Assembly: GCA_916610825.1 (NCBI GenBank) | Contig: OU744453.1 | Location: forward strand, 3,664,724 to 3,728,723 | Length of the DNA: 64,000 bases | DNA from: Haliclystus octoradiatus | Taxonomy: Eukaryota; Cnidaria; Staurozoa; Stauromedusae; Haliclystidae | Direction of reading: 5' to 3' | Shown here: one piece after another, positions 45,221-57,300 of the stretch | How positions within the stretch are numbered: the stretch's first letter is position 1 | How the letters are laid out: each line of letters opens with the position of its first letter | Program-made: the position numbers and the translations under genes | Notes under the pieces: generated by a model | Seen by the model: the letters and a program-made list of their open reading frames with translations, nothing else | Told to the model about the DNA's origin: nothing | Databases searched by the model: none

Positions 45221-48200
45221 CTAGCAATGAGTGTAGTCCATAATGGACCTTCTATGATAAAACTTTCAGATCACTTATAATTAAACAATTGACTAAGCTT
45301 TCTATCGCTGTATAATACGGAGTATGAACTCTGGAGGAGAACATGAGACACAATACGCATTGAAACGATGTAGCATTAATCAATACATCTTAATCATTCC
45401 TTTAATAAAAATTTAATTTATTTCACATCAATTGAGTCGATTGAAATGTATAATTTAACGTAGCTTTGTCTACATAGAAAAACTTTATTTTATGTGTTGA
45501 AAGGAAGCCAGAACACATTAATTATTATAAATTACAAATACTCAGTCAAATTTCGAAATCTGAAACTATCCATAAAAAATCACTTCAAATCCGATCAGAT
45601 CCGAAGACCTAAAATATTAACCCGAATCTGACCCGACACGATCGGATCGCGTTCGGTTCGAATTCATAAATCTTTATTGCAATATATACAACACTAATGT
45701 GGTGTTCACAAAATAACGCCGTCAAGGTGTGGCCGGTCAAACTCGTGGCATTGCATGCAATATATTCAGCATTAAATTAATTTAGCTTCGACAAAACACA
45801 TGGTCCACTAATTTCTGTTATTAACATGATCAAGCGATATCTTTTGTTAATTAACAATGATTTACTGCTTCATATTAAAAAAAAAATCAGAAAAATCGTT
45901 GATAAAAACTGCCGAATGGCAGATTTGAACTTACGACCCTGATTTTGTAATACCAGAGCATTAACCAATGAGCCAACCCCTTACATACTGTTGTACGCGC
46001 CTTGACTGTACTAATCAACAAACCTATTGCTTCGACAACGTATTACTGAACAAGGCGACAGCGCGTGTATTGATTTCAAACTATATATATAATCTGATAA
46101 TATTATGATATGATAGTATATGAGCCTATATATTTTTGATCTTTGCAATCTCAGCAAGTAGGCCTGTGATTTTCATGGCAGTCTATCAAAATACTAAGAG
46201 TTCGTTGAAAATAAAATTTTAAAAGTAAACAAAAGATGTGAAATGTTGAACTCATAGTGCTTCTTGTTATCAAATTTTCCAGACTAATAGCATCAACATT
46301 CTTTTAAAAGGAAATAAAATTCTATAATAAATCGCTATACTAATTCGATATTGATATTATGTTACATCTTGTTGTCAATATTTCTACGCGCTATTTATAA
46401 TACATTACAGATGTCGAATGAAAGGAAAGACGATTATGAATAAATTAATTATTTTGATAGAAAAACGAAAACAACTCATTTTGCCAGATTCGTGATATGC
46501 ATATTTATTCAGAATTTATTGAAACGGACGCGATGGTTTATAGAGTGGAAATGTTTAGTGCAGCTTCAAAGATATAAAATACCATAGCCGATGGTAATAT
46601 TTAAATGCTCATGTTATGATGTCTGACGAAAAGGATAATTTACTATGTAGAAAATGAATCTACTTTACCATGCATTTGATTACGATATGAAATGATCATT
46701 TTTGTCAGAATTATTTCGAATAAAAGACAATCTTTATTTTATTCTTATCGGGCGTACATTCTCCTTCGATAAAATATGGTTGTTAACTTACTATTGATTG
46801 GTGTATTAACTCAGAGAACCCGCTATTATGTATTTAAATGTTGTTCGGAGATTATGCCGCTCGTATAGTTTTTATTTGGATCTCATTTGGAAAATGGTAA
46901 GTTTTATTTTAATAAATATTGTTTGCTATGATCGATTATTTCGTGCAACCTTTTCACTTTTTATTTTTGTAACACAAGGTTTGTTACACTCATCCAAACT
47001 GTATTAACTATTTAAAAATGTTTTTGAATTATGTTTTTGTGCTTTTAAATTCAAAGCAAAATTTTTGAACGCTGAAAATATTATAATTATTATTATTTAT
47101 CACAAATCATACGCTCAATTCAATTTAACTTTGTTAAATTTGATATACCTGAAATTAACTTTATTAAATGTTGATCAAAGATAATAACAAGACATCGCTA
47201 TTTTTATTCTCGAAACTGTAGTAACATACTGTGTCTTATTCGTATAGCAAGTCAACAAAATGAAATTTTAATATTAATCGATGCCAGTATAATTCCTTCG
47301 TTAATTATGGAAGCAAAATCTGAAAATAAAAGCCTTGCTGCTTAAAACCAAATGATTCGTTTTTTTATATTAAATAATAAATTATAAAAATACTTTTGTG
47401 CAATGCCTTGATTAATTCTAAACTCTATGATTTTAGACTGTAGACAGATAATCTCTTCGAACTTTGAATATTTTTCGAAATAGTCGAACGCCAACGCCAA
47501 TTTGAAAATTCTTGCAAATTAATTTGTTTTTAAGCCCCGCGATAGATTATTCATTTCAAAACAGATTGTTTGCTCAGTGTTCTCACAAATTATGTATCAA
47601 AATAGCCTTTTTAAAAGTGAAATGTTTTATATCTCGATTTTGAGAAAAGTAATGAACGGCATTTTGTTTCATTAATAAATTAAATTAAGACCTCAAGTCT
47701 CTTTAATTTCATAGCGTTTGTGCCGCGCTATATGTATTGCTGATATCAACACTACATGAAATATGTCTACGTTTCTTTGATTTCAAAACATATTTTGTCT
47801 GGCCTAGTTATACTGGTAATTCAATGTAATTCAGTATTTCGTATTGCTTTAATTATCATAAAACTGATTCAGTTTCAAGTTTCACTTGTTCAAACAATTT
47901 ACACGCAGCTTTTAAATTTAAAGCAAAATATTTTTGTTCTGGAGATTTCAATTTGAAGTCGATTTGGCTGCCCGCTAGATTATCGACCTATGAAATTTTT
48001 CAAAATCTCTGAATTTTTTAATGCAATGATATCAAATAAAATATCAGATGAAGTATATTATTTTAAAACAACGCCATAGACCCATACTTTTCATACAACA
48101 AATTTGTTACTGTACACGGTTATCTCGACACAAATGTTTGCATAATTTCCCGACAACGGATTATCCGTATTATATCGCCAGTAAGACGTACATAAGTCGC

Positions 48201-48273
48201 GGACAGACACAGAAATATCGAAATATAGAAATATAGAAATATTGTGATATATAAACAGACAGTATTATGTATA
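45221..48273 (+). repeat. 3.05-kb tandem duplication, unit A
   Basis: It starts CTAGCAATGAGTGTAG and ends CAGTATTATGTATA. It is followed without spacer by unit B, offset 3053 bp. It differs from unit B only at scattered bases. It contains a tRNA-like relic and a short ATAGAAAT run near its end. No domain-bearing ORF was seen. TATTTAAAT with a downstream ATG directly before GTAAG (46894-46901) is a possible first exon. Confidence 0.95.
45909..45982 (-). repeat. tRNA-like relic in unit A
   Basis: The minus strand has A-box TTGGCTCATTGGTTAATG and B-box-like AAGTTCAAATCTG. An anticodon-like stem CTGGT/ATCAG has an 8-base loop. There is no acceptor pairing, so it is a pseudo-tRNA or SINE head. 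Confidence 0.45.
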
Positions 48274-51200
48274 CTAGCAATGAGTGTAGTCCATAATGGA
48301 CCTTCTATGATAAAACTTTCAGATCACTTATAATTAAACAATTGACTAAGCTTTCTATCGCTGTATAATACGGAGTATGAACTCTGGAGGAGAACATGAG
48401 ACACAATACGCATTGAAACGATGTAGCATTAATCAATACATCTTAATCATTCCTTTAATAAAAATTTAATTTATTTCACATCAATTGAGTCGATTGAAAT
48501 GTATAATTTAACGTAGCTTTGTCTACATAGAAAAACTTTATTTTATGTGTTGAAAGGAAGCCAGAAAACATTAATTATTATAAATTACAAATACTCAGTC
48601 AAATTTCGAAATCTGAAACTATCCATAAAAAATCACTTCAAATCCGATCAGATCCGAAGACCTAAAATATTAACCCGAATCTGACCCGACACGATCGGAT
48701 CGCGTTCGGTTCGAATTCATAAATCTTTATTGCAATATATACAACACTAATGTGGTGTTCACAAAATAACGCCGTCAAGGTGTGGCCGGTCAAACTCGTG
48801 GCATTGCATGCAATATATTCAGTATTAAATTAATTTAGCTTCGACAAGACACATGGTCCACTAATTTCTGTTATTAACATGATCAAACGATATCTTTTGT
48901 TAATTAACAATGATTTACTGCTTCATATTAAAAAAAAAAAATCAGAAAAATCGTTGATAAAAACTGCCGAATGGCGGATTTGAACTTACGACCCTAATAT
49001 TGTAATACCAGAGCATTAACCAATGAGCCAACCCCTTACTTACTGTTGTACGCGCCTTGACTGTACTAATCAACAAACCTATTGCTTCGACAACGTATTA
49101 CTGAACAAGGCGACAGCGCGTGTATTGATTTCAAACTATATATATAATCTGATAATATTATGATATGATAGTATATGAGCCTATATATTTTTGATCTTTG
49201 CAATCTCAGCAAGTAGGCCTGTAATTTTCATGGCAGTCTATCAAAATACTAAGAGTTCGTTGAAAATAAAATTTTAAAAGTAAACAAAAGATGTGAAATG
49301 TTGACCTCATAGTGCTCCTTGTTATCAAATTTTCCAGACTAATAGCATCAACATTCTTTTAAAAGGAAATAAAATTCTATAATAAATCGCTATACTAATT
49401 CGATATTGATATTATGTTACATCTTGTTGTCAATTTTTCTACGCGCTATTTAGAATACATTACAGATGTCGAATGAAAGGAAAGACGATTATGAATAAAT
49501 TAATTGTTTTGATAGAAAAACGAAAACAACTCATTTTGCCAGATTCGTGATATGCATATTTATTCAGAATTTATTGAAACGGACGCGATGGTTTATAGAG
49601 TGGAAATGTTTAGTGCAGCTTCAAAGATATAAAATACCATAGCCGATGGTAATATTTAAATGCTCATGTTATGATGTCTGACGAAAAGGATAATTTACTA
49701 TGTAGAAAATGAATCTACTTTACCATGCATTTGATCACGATATGAAATGATCATTTTTGTCAGAATTATTTCGAATAAAAGACAATCTTTATTTTATTCT
49801 TATCGGGCGTACATTCTCCTTCGATAAAATATGGTTGTTAACTTATTATTGATTGGTGTATTAACTCAGAGAACCCGCTATTATGTATTTAAATGTTGTT
49901 CGGAGATTATGCCGCCCGTATAGTTTTTATTTGGATCTCATTTGGAAAATGGTAAGTTGTATTTTAATAAATATTGTTTGCTATGATCGATTATTTCGTG
50001 CAACCTTTTCACTTTTTATTTTTGTAACACAAGGTTTGTTACACTCATCCAAACTGTATTAACTATTTAAAAATGTTTTTGAATTATGTTTTTGTGCTTT
50101 TAAATTCAAAGCAAAATTTTTGAACGCTGAAAATATTGTAATTATTATTATTTATCACAAATCCTACGCTCAATTCAATTTAACTTTGTTAAATTTGATA
50201 TACCTGAAATTAACTTTATTAAATGTTGATCAAAGATAATAACAAGACATCGCTATTTTTATTCTCGAAACTGTAGTAACATACTGTGTCTTATTCGTAT
50301 AGCAAGTCAACAAAATGAAATTTTAATATTAATCGATGCCTATAATTCCTTCGTTAATTATGGAAGCAAAATCTGAAAATAAAAGCCTTGCTGCTTAAAA
50401 CCAAATGATTCGTTTTTTTATATTAAATAATAAATTATAAAAATACTTCTGTGCAATGCCTTGATTAATTCTAAACTCTATAATTTTAGACTGTAGACAG
50501 ATAATCTCTTCGAACTTTTAATATTTTTCGAAATAGTCGAACGCCAACGTCAATTTGAAAATTCTTGCAAATTAATTTGTTTTTAAGCCCCGCGATAGAT
50601 TATTCATTTCAAAACAGATTGTTTGCTCAGTGTTCTCACAAATTATGTATCAAAATAGCCTTTTTAAAAGTGAAAGTTTTATATCTCGATTTTGAGAAAA
50701 GTAATGAACGGCATTTTGTTTCATTAATAAATTAAATTAAGACCTCAAGTCTCTTTAATTTCATAGCGTTTGTGCCGCGCTATATGTATTGCTGATTTCA
50801 ACACTACATGAAATATGTCTACGTTTCTTTGATTTCAAAACATATTTTGTCTGGCCTAGTTATACTGGTAATTCAATGTAATTCAGTATTTCGTATTGTT
50901 TTAATTATCATAAAACTGATTCAGTTTCAAGTTTCACTTGTTCAAACAATTTACACGCAGCTTTTAAATTCAAAGCAAAATATTTTTGTTCTGGAGATTT
51001 CAATTTGAAGTCGATTTGGCTGCCCGCTAGATTATCGACCTATGAAATTTTTCAAAATCTCTGAATTTTTTAATGCAATGATATCAAATAAAATATCAGA
51101 TGAAGTATATTATTTTAAAACAACGCCATAGACCCATACTTTTCATACAACAAATTTGTTACTGTACACGGTTATCTCTACACAAATGTTTGCATAATTT

Positions 51201-51325
51201 CCCGACAACGGATTATCCGTATTATATCGCCAGTAAGACGTACATAAGTCGCGGACAGACACAGAAATATCGAAATATAGAAATATAGAAATATTGTGAT
51301 ATATAAACAGACAGTATTATGTATA
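48274..51325 (+). repeat. 3.05-kb tandem duplication, unit B
   Basis: Direct repeat of unit A with small indels, e.g. one extra A run near 48930 and a lost AG near 50340. It ends at GTATA 51325, after which the sequence is unique (TAAGTGATAAGTG). Confidence 0.95.
48965..49036 (-). repeat. tRNA-like relic in unit B
   Basis: Duplicate of the relic at 45909-45982. The anticodon-stem side has changed (CTAATATTG in place of CTGATTTTG on the plus strand), weakening the fold. Confidence 0.45.
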
Positions 51326-51547
51326 TAAGTGATAAGTGATAAGTGATAATGGAACATTCGTATAGAGAAGCTGACTATCGAATCATAATATAACCACATA
51401 TCCAAATCTAAACGTTTGCTATTTTAATCTTAGTCTGATGACCTATCTAAAAATCTAATTCTACAATAAAAAATAGTAACACAAAAGAGGACAAGGATTT
51501 GGTGGATTCAAATAGTTTATCTATAATGTATTCATAATAGTAATAAT

Positions 51548-51597
51548 AGCAGCAGACAAGTACATGTTTCTGTCCATTAGCCTTCATCAGTACTGCT
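51548..51597 (-). ncRNA. Hammerhead ribozyme motif D (type I, weak stem II)
   Basis: Core CTGATGA at 51590-51584 and GAAA at 51570-51567 (minus strand). Stem I is seven pairs: GCAG region before the core with UGCUGCU after the cleavage site, including one G-U. Stem III is ACA/UGU with a 6-base loop and cleavage-site triplet GUC (after 51555). Stem II is imperfect: G-C, G/A, C-G, U-G with AAU loop. Catalysis is uncertain because of stem II. Confidence 0.55.
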
Positions 51598-51830
51598 CAG
51601 TGAGCGAACAAGGAACTGACTTCAGTATACACCTAAGTCAAGATGAGTTATAAATGTGGTGAAAAAATTCATCACATGAAAAAAACATCTGTGCCATACC
51701 AGAGTGCTCAAACTACCGAAGTAGTGGGCAATGCATTATGCAAATAGTATAGACACATCCCGAGTCGATAGTGCTCAGAATTGCGCATGCGCAATTGAGA
51801 CATACATAGCAGCAGAGAACAAGTACATGT
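51549..51830 (-). mobile_element. 282-bp hammerhead-bearing element with 14-bp target duplication
   Basis: The direct repeat TAATAGTAATAATA flanks it at 51535-51548 and 51831-51844. On the minus strand it starts ACATGTACTTGTTCTCTGC and ends ACATGTACTTGTCTGCTGC, so the ends repeat. The distal end carries a hammerhead motif (next entry). There is no ORF. Short size, a target duplication and a terminal repeat built from ribozyme sequence suit a retrozyme-like or Penelope-mobilised non-autonomous element. Confidence 0.6.
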
Positions 51831-51849
51831 TAATAGTAATAATATATAG

Positions 51850-52500
51850 TTTTCAAAGTTTTCAAATAACTGCATGCATTTCATGATACAGCATTTCGTC
51901 TAAGGATTAGAAATATATCTAGGCTAGTTACTATAGTTACTGTTGTCACTGATATGAATATCATATTGTAAATATTCTTTATGATGTAACTTTACCCTCA
52001 AGGGCAAACAATTTTTTATGTATATATTAATATCTTAATTATTATTAAAAAAACATTCACTTGAGAATGGCTGAAGTTAATCAGTCGAAACGTTGTGCAA
52101 ACTTAGTTGTGTTGTTATTTTGTACCAAAATTATCATCAAGAAGATTCTGATAAATAATATATATCGCGAAAAATTCAAATAATACACGTTCTTTACTGT
52201 TACTTTACATTTTTTTTTCTTTTCTCAGGCATATATAGATATTATTACAAAGTTATCAAAAAGTCTCCATTCTTTCTATGTTGGTTTTTTTGACACTGGC
52301 GGGGAAAATTGACATGAGAAATGCTCTCTGAGAAATTTTGAACAATTGAGAAAATCTTTTTTGACAACATTTCGATAACAAAAAGTCATTATCAAATCCC
52401 ATTATCAAATGTTTAGCATATAGGCATATAAATTAAATTTATTTGTAAAACGTTGTCTTACTGATTGAACATAGGGCTCAATGCAAAATATAGCAGAGCT
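51850..52500. other. Repeat-fragment zone downstream of the protease gene
   Basis: Contains a CAGTCGAAACGTTGTGC motif (52080-52100) of the GAAACGTT class and a weaker inverse form near 52360-52420. No gene. Confidence 0.4.
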
Positions 52501-52504
52501 TATA

Positions 52505-52615
52505 TAATAAAAGTCAGAGAATCAGAAAATCATGTTTGAATTAATTGCCTGATGATCGCCTCGGCGTGAAACTTCAAGTAGCAAACATGACTGTCTGATT
52601 CTCTGACTTTTATTA
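52505..52615 (+). ncRNA. Hammerhead ribozyme A inside a 111-bp palindrome
   Basis: CTGATGA 52549-52555, stem II 52556-52567 (CGC/GCG plus a possible inner C-G), GAAA 52568-52571. A 3-bp stem III has a UCA loop, and the cleavage triplet GUA ends at 52580. Proximal stem I is TTGC (52545-52548) with GCAA (52581-52584). After an asymmetric bulge on the 5' side, stem I extends another 25-30 pairs to 52505/52615. Positions 10.1/11.1 are U and U. It is antisense to the protease gene and lies 350 bp beyond its stop. Confidence 0.8.
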
Positions 52616-52963
52616 AGTTAAAGTTTCTAAGTTAAGTTAAATTTCTTTCATATAACGTAAACAAATTTTGTAGGATTCTAGCAACGATTTTATGACGAAT
52701 TATTTGGGAATGGCAATTTTACAATAAATCCTTACTGACATACAATATCGTTTGATAGACGAGATCTATTCAAAAAAATATTCAAAATAGTGTGTTACAA
52801 TAAAAAACCGTTTTCACAATTAATTCAGAAATAAGTAAAGAGGGTAGAAATCAAGAAAACACAGACTACTCAATTATTATAATTTAAAATTTTATGAAGA
52901 CACTTCTACATTACAATTATCAATTCATTTTATGCGAAACCTAGGTAATTAGTAGTCAGTTAA

Positions 52964-53194
52964 TTATCCAGAAAAGCGCATAATTTGATCGATCCAAGGC
53001 CTAAGTTCAGCTACTCTTGCAAACACAGTATAGGTTTGTCTAGCACTGCATGTTTTCGATCCCCAACTAACAGCTCCTTGGACTTGCCATTGGCCTGATC
53101 TTGTTTTACAAACAAATGGGCCACCACTGTCACCATGACAACCGGATACAGACGTTCTTCCTCCATGTCCAGCACAAATCATGGATTTTGTAAT
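52964..53194 (-). other. Protease exon 5 (catalytic Ser, stop)
   Basis: Acceptor TCTACATTTAG; starts phase 0 at ITKSMICAG. It carries GCHGDSGGP, AVSWGSKTC and the C-terminal helix RPWIDQIM. Stop TAA at 52964-52966. Confidence 0.9.
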
Positions 53195-54335
53195 CTAAAT
53201 GTAGAACGAAATATGTCGTCATTGTACTTTTTAATTCCGTGCAAGAATTCCAGAACAGGAATATTTAGAATGGACATGAGTTGTATTATATGCTACTAGC
53301 TTAATATTAGGAAATCGTGTAATTTACAATATCCATTCAGTCTCAAATGTGATACATATGTGTACTAGCATATTCTCAGGCACAATACTGCGGAACTATC
53401 TAAATATAGTTCATAGAGCAGAAGTAAGGATATCTTTTTAGACTACTCCATCTATACTTAATTTTTACAAGACTTGTGCTCTTTTGAAATTCGGACAAGA
53501 TGGGGGCTCATCGAGCACCTTGTGTGGTTGATTGTAGTTGAACTTCAAATATTCAGTCCTGTTTTATGCGGCTTTAAAGAGCAAGAGCCGAATAAAAATG
53601 TCAAGACCCAAATCCAGATACCAGCAAAAGGTGAAGATCCTGTCTGATCCGAGTCAAGTGCGGCATTGGTGTAGTCACGTAGTGGCTAGGGAGTTGAACC
53701 ATGGCCAGTAGGGTCTCGGGTCAATCCCTGTCCGGAGCACTATAGATTGGTGTCAGGAAGGGCATCCGGCTATTAAACGCAAACAAGCTTCAAAATACTA
53801 ACCAACTTAACCAACCACCCCAGTGAAAAAAAGCTGCAAGCCTACCCGATTTGTAGATAAATGATAAATCCAAAAACAAACAAAAAAGGATACTTCTGAT
53901 ATGGGAATGATGGAAACTTACCCTGATACGGGTATTGCGGTAGTTGAGACGACTACATTCCTGGTTGCTGACAACAGGAATTCTTGCTTGTTGCAATACG
54001 GGATGCATACGTCCGAATGGATTAATCTTTCCAAAACCTATTAACAAATTATGTATTTTTGTCAATTAAAAACAATTGGCAGGCAAACCTGGCATAAATG
54101 TTGTATATATATATATATATATATATAATAATAATATGTTTCAAATTTAATAAAAATACAAGTATACAAGTACAATATGTATTCTGTCTGATGATCGTTT
54201 AACAACGTGAAACTTCAAGTAACAGCAAAAATGGTGTGTCTTTCTTGGCTCTATTATTATTTACCGCTCTGCTATTTACAAGCATTGAGCACTGTTCACC
54301 TGCCAATACTTTTAAATTTTTATTAAATTTGAAAC

Positions 54336-54374
<39 letters not shown>

Positions 54375-57300
54375 CAGCAGACAAGTATATATATATATAC
54401 ATATATGTTTCAATGTATATTGTATAAGTTTATTAAAGGCACAGTCTTAAACGCATATGTTGTACACCAAACTTGGGCTACTGTTTATTGACGTGTTTAT
54501 GGCATTATCGTAAGGTATCCTTATTGACATTCACTACTGGCACCAAAACCATGATAAGAAATAGTGTTTTCATGGGATTTTCAAGGCATTTTTACACTTT
54601 AATATCGCGAATATGAATGTTTTCATGGTTTTCAAACATTTTATTGGTTTGAAAAATTTGTGGTTTTCACTATTTTACATTTTCATGATGTTTTCACCAC
54701 ACTTTCATGGCATTTTCATGGTTTTTGGTGTTGGTAGTGATTGTCTGATGCTTTATTAGATCATACGTGATTGAAAACGTATACTCTTAAGATGATGCTT
54801 CCGATGCCTACTAGGAAAAATTTATTTTGTAATGAAAGAACCATTTATAATTGGAGACTTTGTCACACACGACTGAAGTATATGTTCTGTTCTAGCGAGA
54901 CTACGTTTTGAACCATTTACGTCTTTAAGCCACCTAGCATCAGTTTCATGTATGCTGACGCTATTTTGTCGAAAAAGATTATTTCTACTGTTGAGATTTG
55001 TTTAGAGTTTTGATATGTTGTTAATCATAAAATTTGACACTATATAGATTCTGCCAAAAAAGTTTCTGTTGCAATTAATGGTGGCTCATTTCATATGATG
55101 ACTGTACTAGTCGTGCAGAAAATGCTTTAAAGAAAGGTTTATCGAAATTACATTTAAATTCATATATTAGATATTTGTTTCAGAATTGACAACAACACTC
55201 GCGGCACTATAATGAATTTGCAGCGGACTTTGATTGTTGTCAGCTGGAATTCTTCCCGTTTGTTCAATTATATGATCAGTATAACTGTTGATTAGTTGTT
55301 TTTCTTACCTGTAATATAGCATTCAGTTCCAGGAGGAGCATTCTCACCAGATTTTGGGAGACATGCAACATTAACACGGCTGTTGAGTCGGGCAGGGGTA
55401 GACAGTCTTACGAGTGCAATATCAGAGTCAAAATGACTGAATGAGAAACGAGAGTGAGTGTAAATGGCTCTGACACGAAATACTTGTTCATGTCCTTCGT
55501 TCTTGTTGAACTGATGATCACCCAATCTAATAAAAATAAGGTATAAAATCATTGTATAATACAATATAATAAAGATGAACATAAATCTTTTATAAACGAA
55601 GTTGGAAAGCTCTTGATCAAAGCTACCGGTGAATAAAGATGAAGGACAATTCTTTGGCAAAGGCTGTCCATTGCAATCCAAAGCAGAAATGCCTTTGTTT
55701 TAGGGACATTTCAAAACAAAAGTATTTTTTAACTACAGTGAAACCTGTATATAACGGCCAGCTACGAGAGGTAGATAAATTGACCACTAGAGAAAGGTGG
55801 CCTTTATATACAGGTTTGATTCAATAGAAAATACTATTTTAGACATTGCAAGAGTGACCACTATAGATAAGTGACCGCTGTATAGGGGTGACCGCTATAG
55901 CAGGTTTGACTGTGTTATATATTTTCAATGTATCTATAGGTTCTAAGTTTGTTTTTCAATTGTGTATATTATTTATAAATAATGTATATAATGGTATTTT
56001 GAGAAATGTATGTTTTTAATTACTATTAAATTATTTAATAAAATTTAGATTAAAAAATAAAATATATAATACTAACAATAATATATATTATTAAAGTCCT
56101 TAATTATATGAAATATTCGAAGGACTGTACAATATTTGAAAGTAAACGTAATCTTATACATACATATTAACGTGTAATATTTGGTCAATATTTTTTTATT
56201 TGTTTATAAAAACAAATGATAATTTAAAATAAAATGAGAGTCAAAAATGAAACATTCTAGATTTCCGCAACTTCAAGTTTCACACCAGAAGGTGATCATC
56301 AGGCGATTTATTTCACGTGAAGATCAGGTGAGTTGAAATAAATCGCCTGATCGATCACCTTCTGGTGTGAAACTTGAAGTTGCGGAAATCTAGAATGTTT
56401 CATTTTTGACTCTCATTTTATATATAAATGCTCTGATTAATTTCATTGAGCACTATACCAAGAACTGATGTGGAACAATCCACCTATTAATATTATATTA
56501 TTATTATTATTATAATTTAAAATGAAAAAAATGTTTTCAGGCTGGATTCAAATTGATGGTTATGTGTCGTTGAAGGCTGAGTGACAGTGCCAAAGCGTTC
56601 CATAAATGATGGTAATAATTAATATAATTATCGTTTTGATAAGCTATAAAATAGGAGCATGGTTGTCAAATCTTTTGTAGCCATTTTGAAATTTTTTATC
56701 TTGAATATAATTGGTATGAAAATGATGCAGAATTCTTTGGTATGATCATATAAGTCAATCGGGAAAGAAAAAACATGAAAAATGTGACACCGGAACTAGT
56801 GCCAGGCTCTTTTCGTTCAAGTAAAATGGGTCTTCTTAAAAAGGTCGGGTGTAAAATTTCTTTTCATAAATCTTAATTATTTTTGCTGGTAATTGTACCT
56901 TGACATATTTGCTTGGATTCTACCGTGTGCTTTTTTTGATTGGTGAAGAAACAAAAAGTTGTAGTATTTTGAAGTTTCAAAAAGCAGTCACGCTCCAGCT
57001 GTTTTAGAAAGTTTCTAAACATCTGATTGAAATAGGTGTTGAATTTGGGCCATTTCTGTGAACACATCGTCAACAATTTTGGCCAAATCGGCGACGTAAT
57101 TTTAAAGATACTCAACTAAAGTTGAGGCTCAACAGCCATAATCATCATTAGTCATCATCATCATCATCACCATTCGTCATGTCAACCAGGAAATTCTAGA
57201 TTAAATCAATCTGGTCTGTGTGGTCGGCGAGTCGGCGGGTCGGTATATTACACCCACCGAAATTAGTTAAATCTCTGTTTATAAGTTATATAAAATTAGA

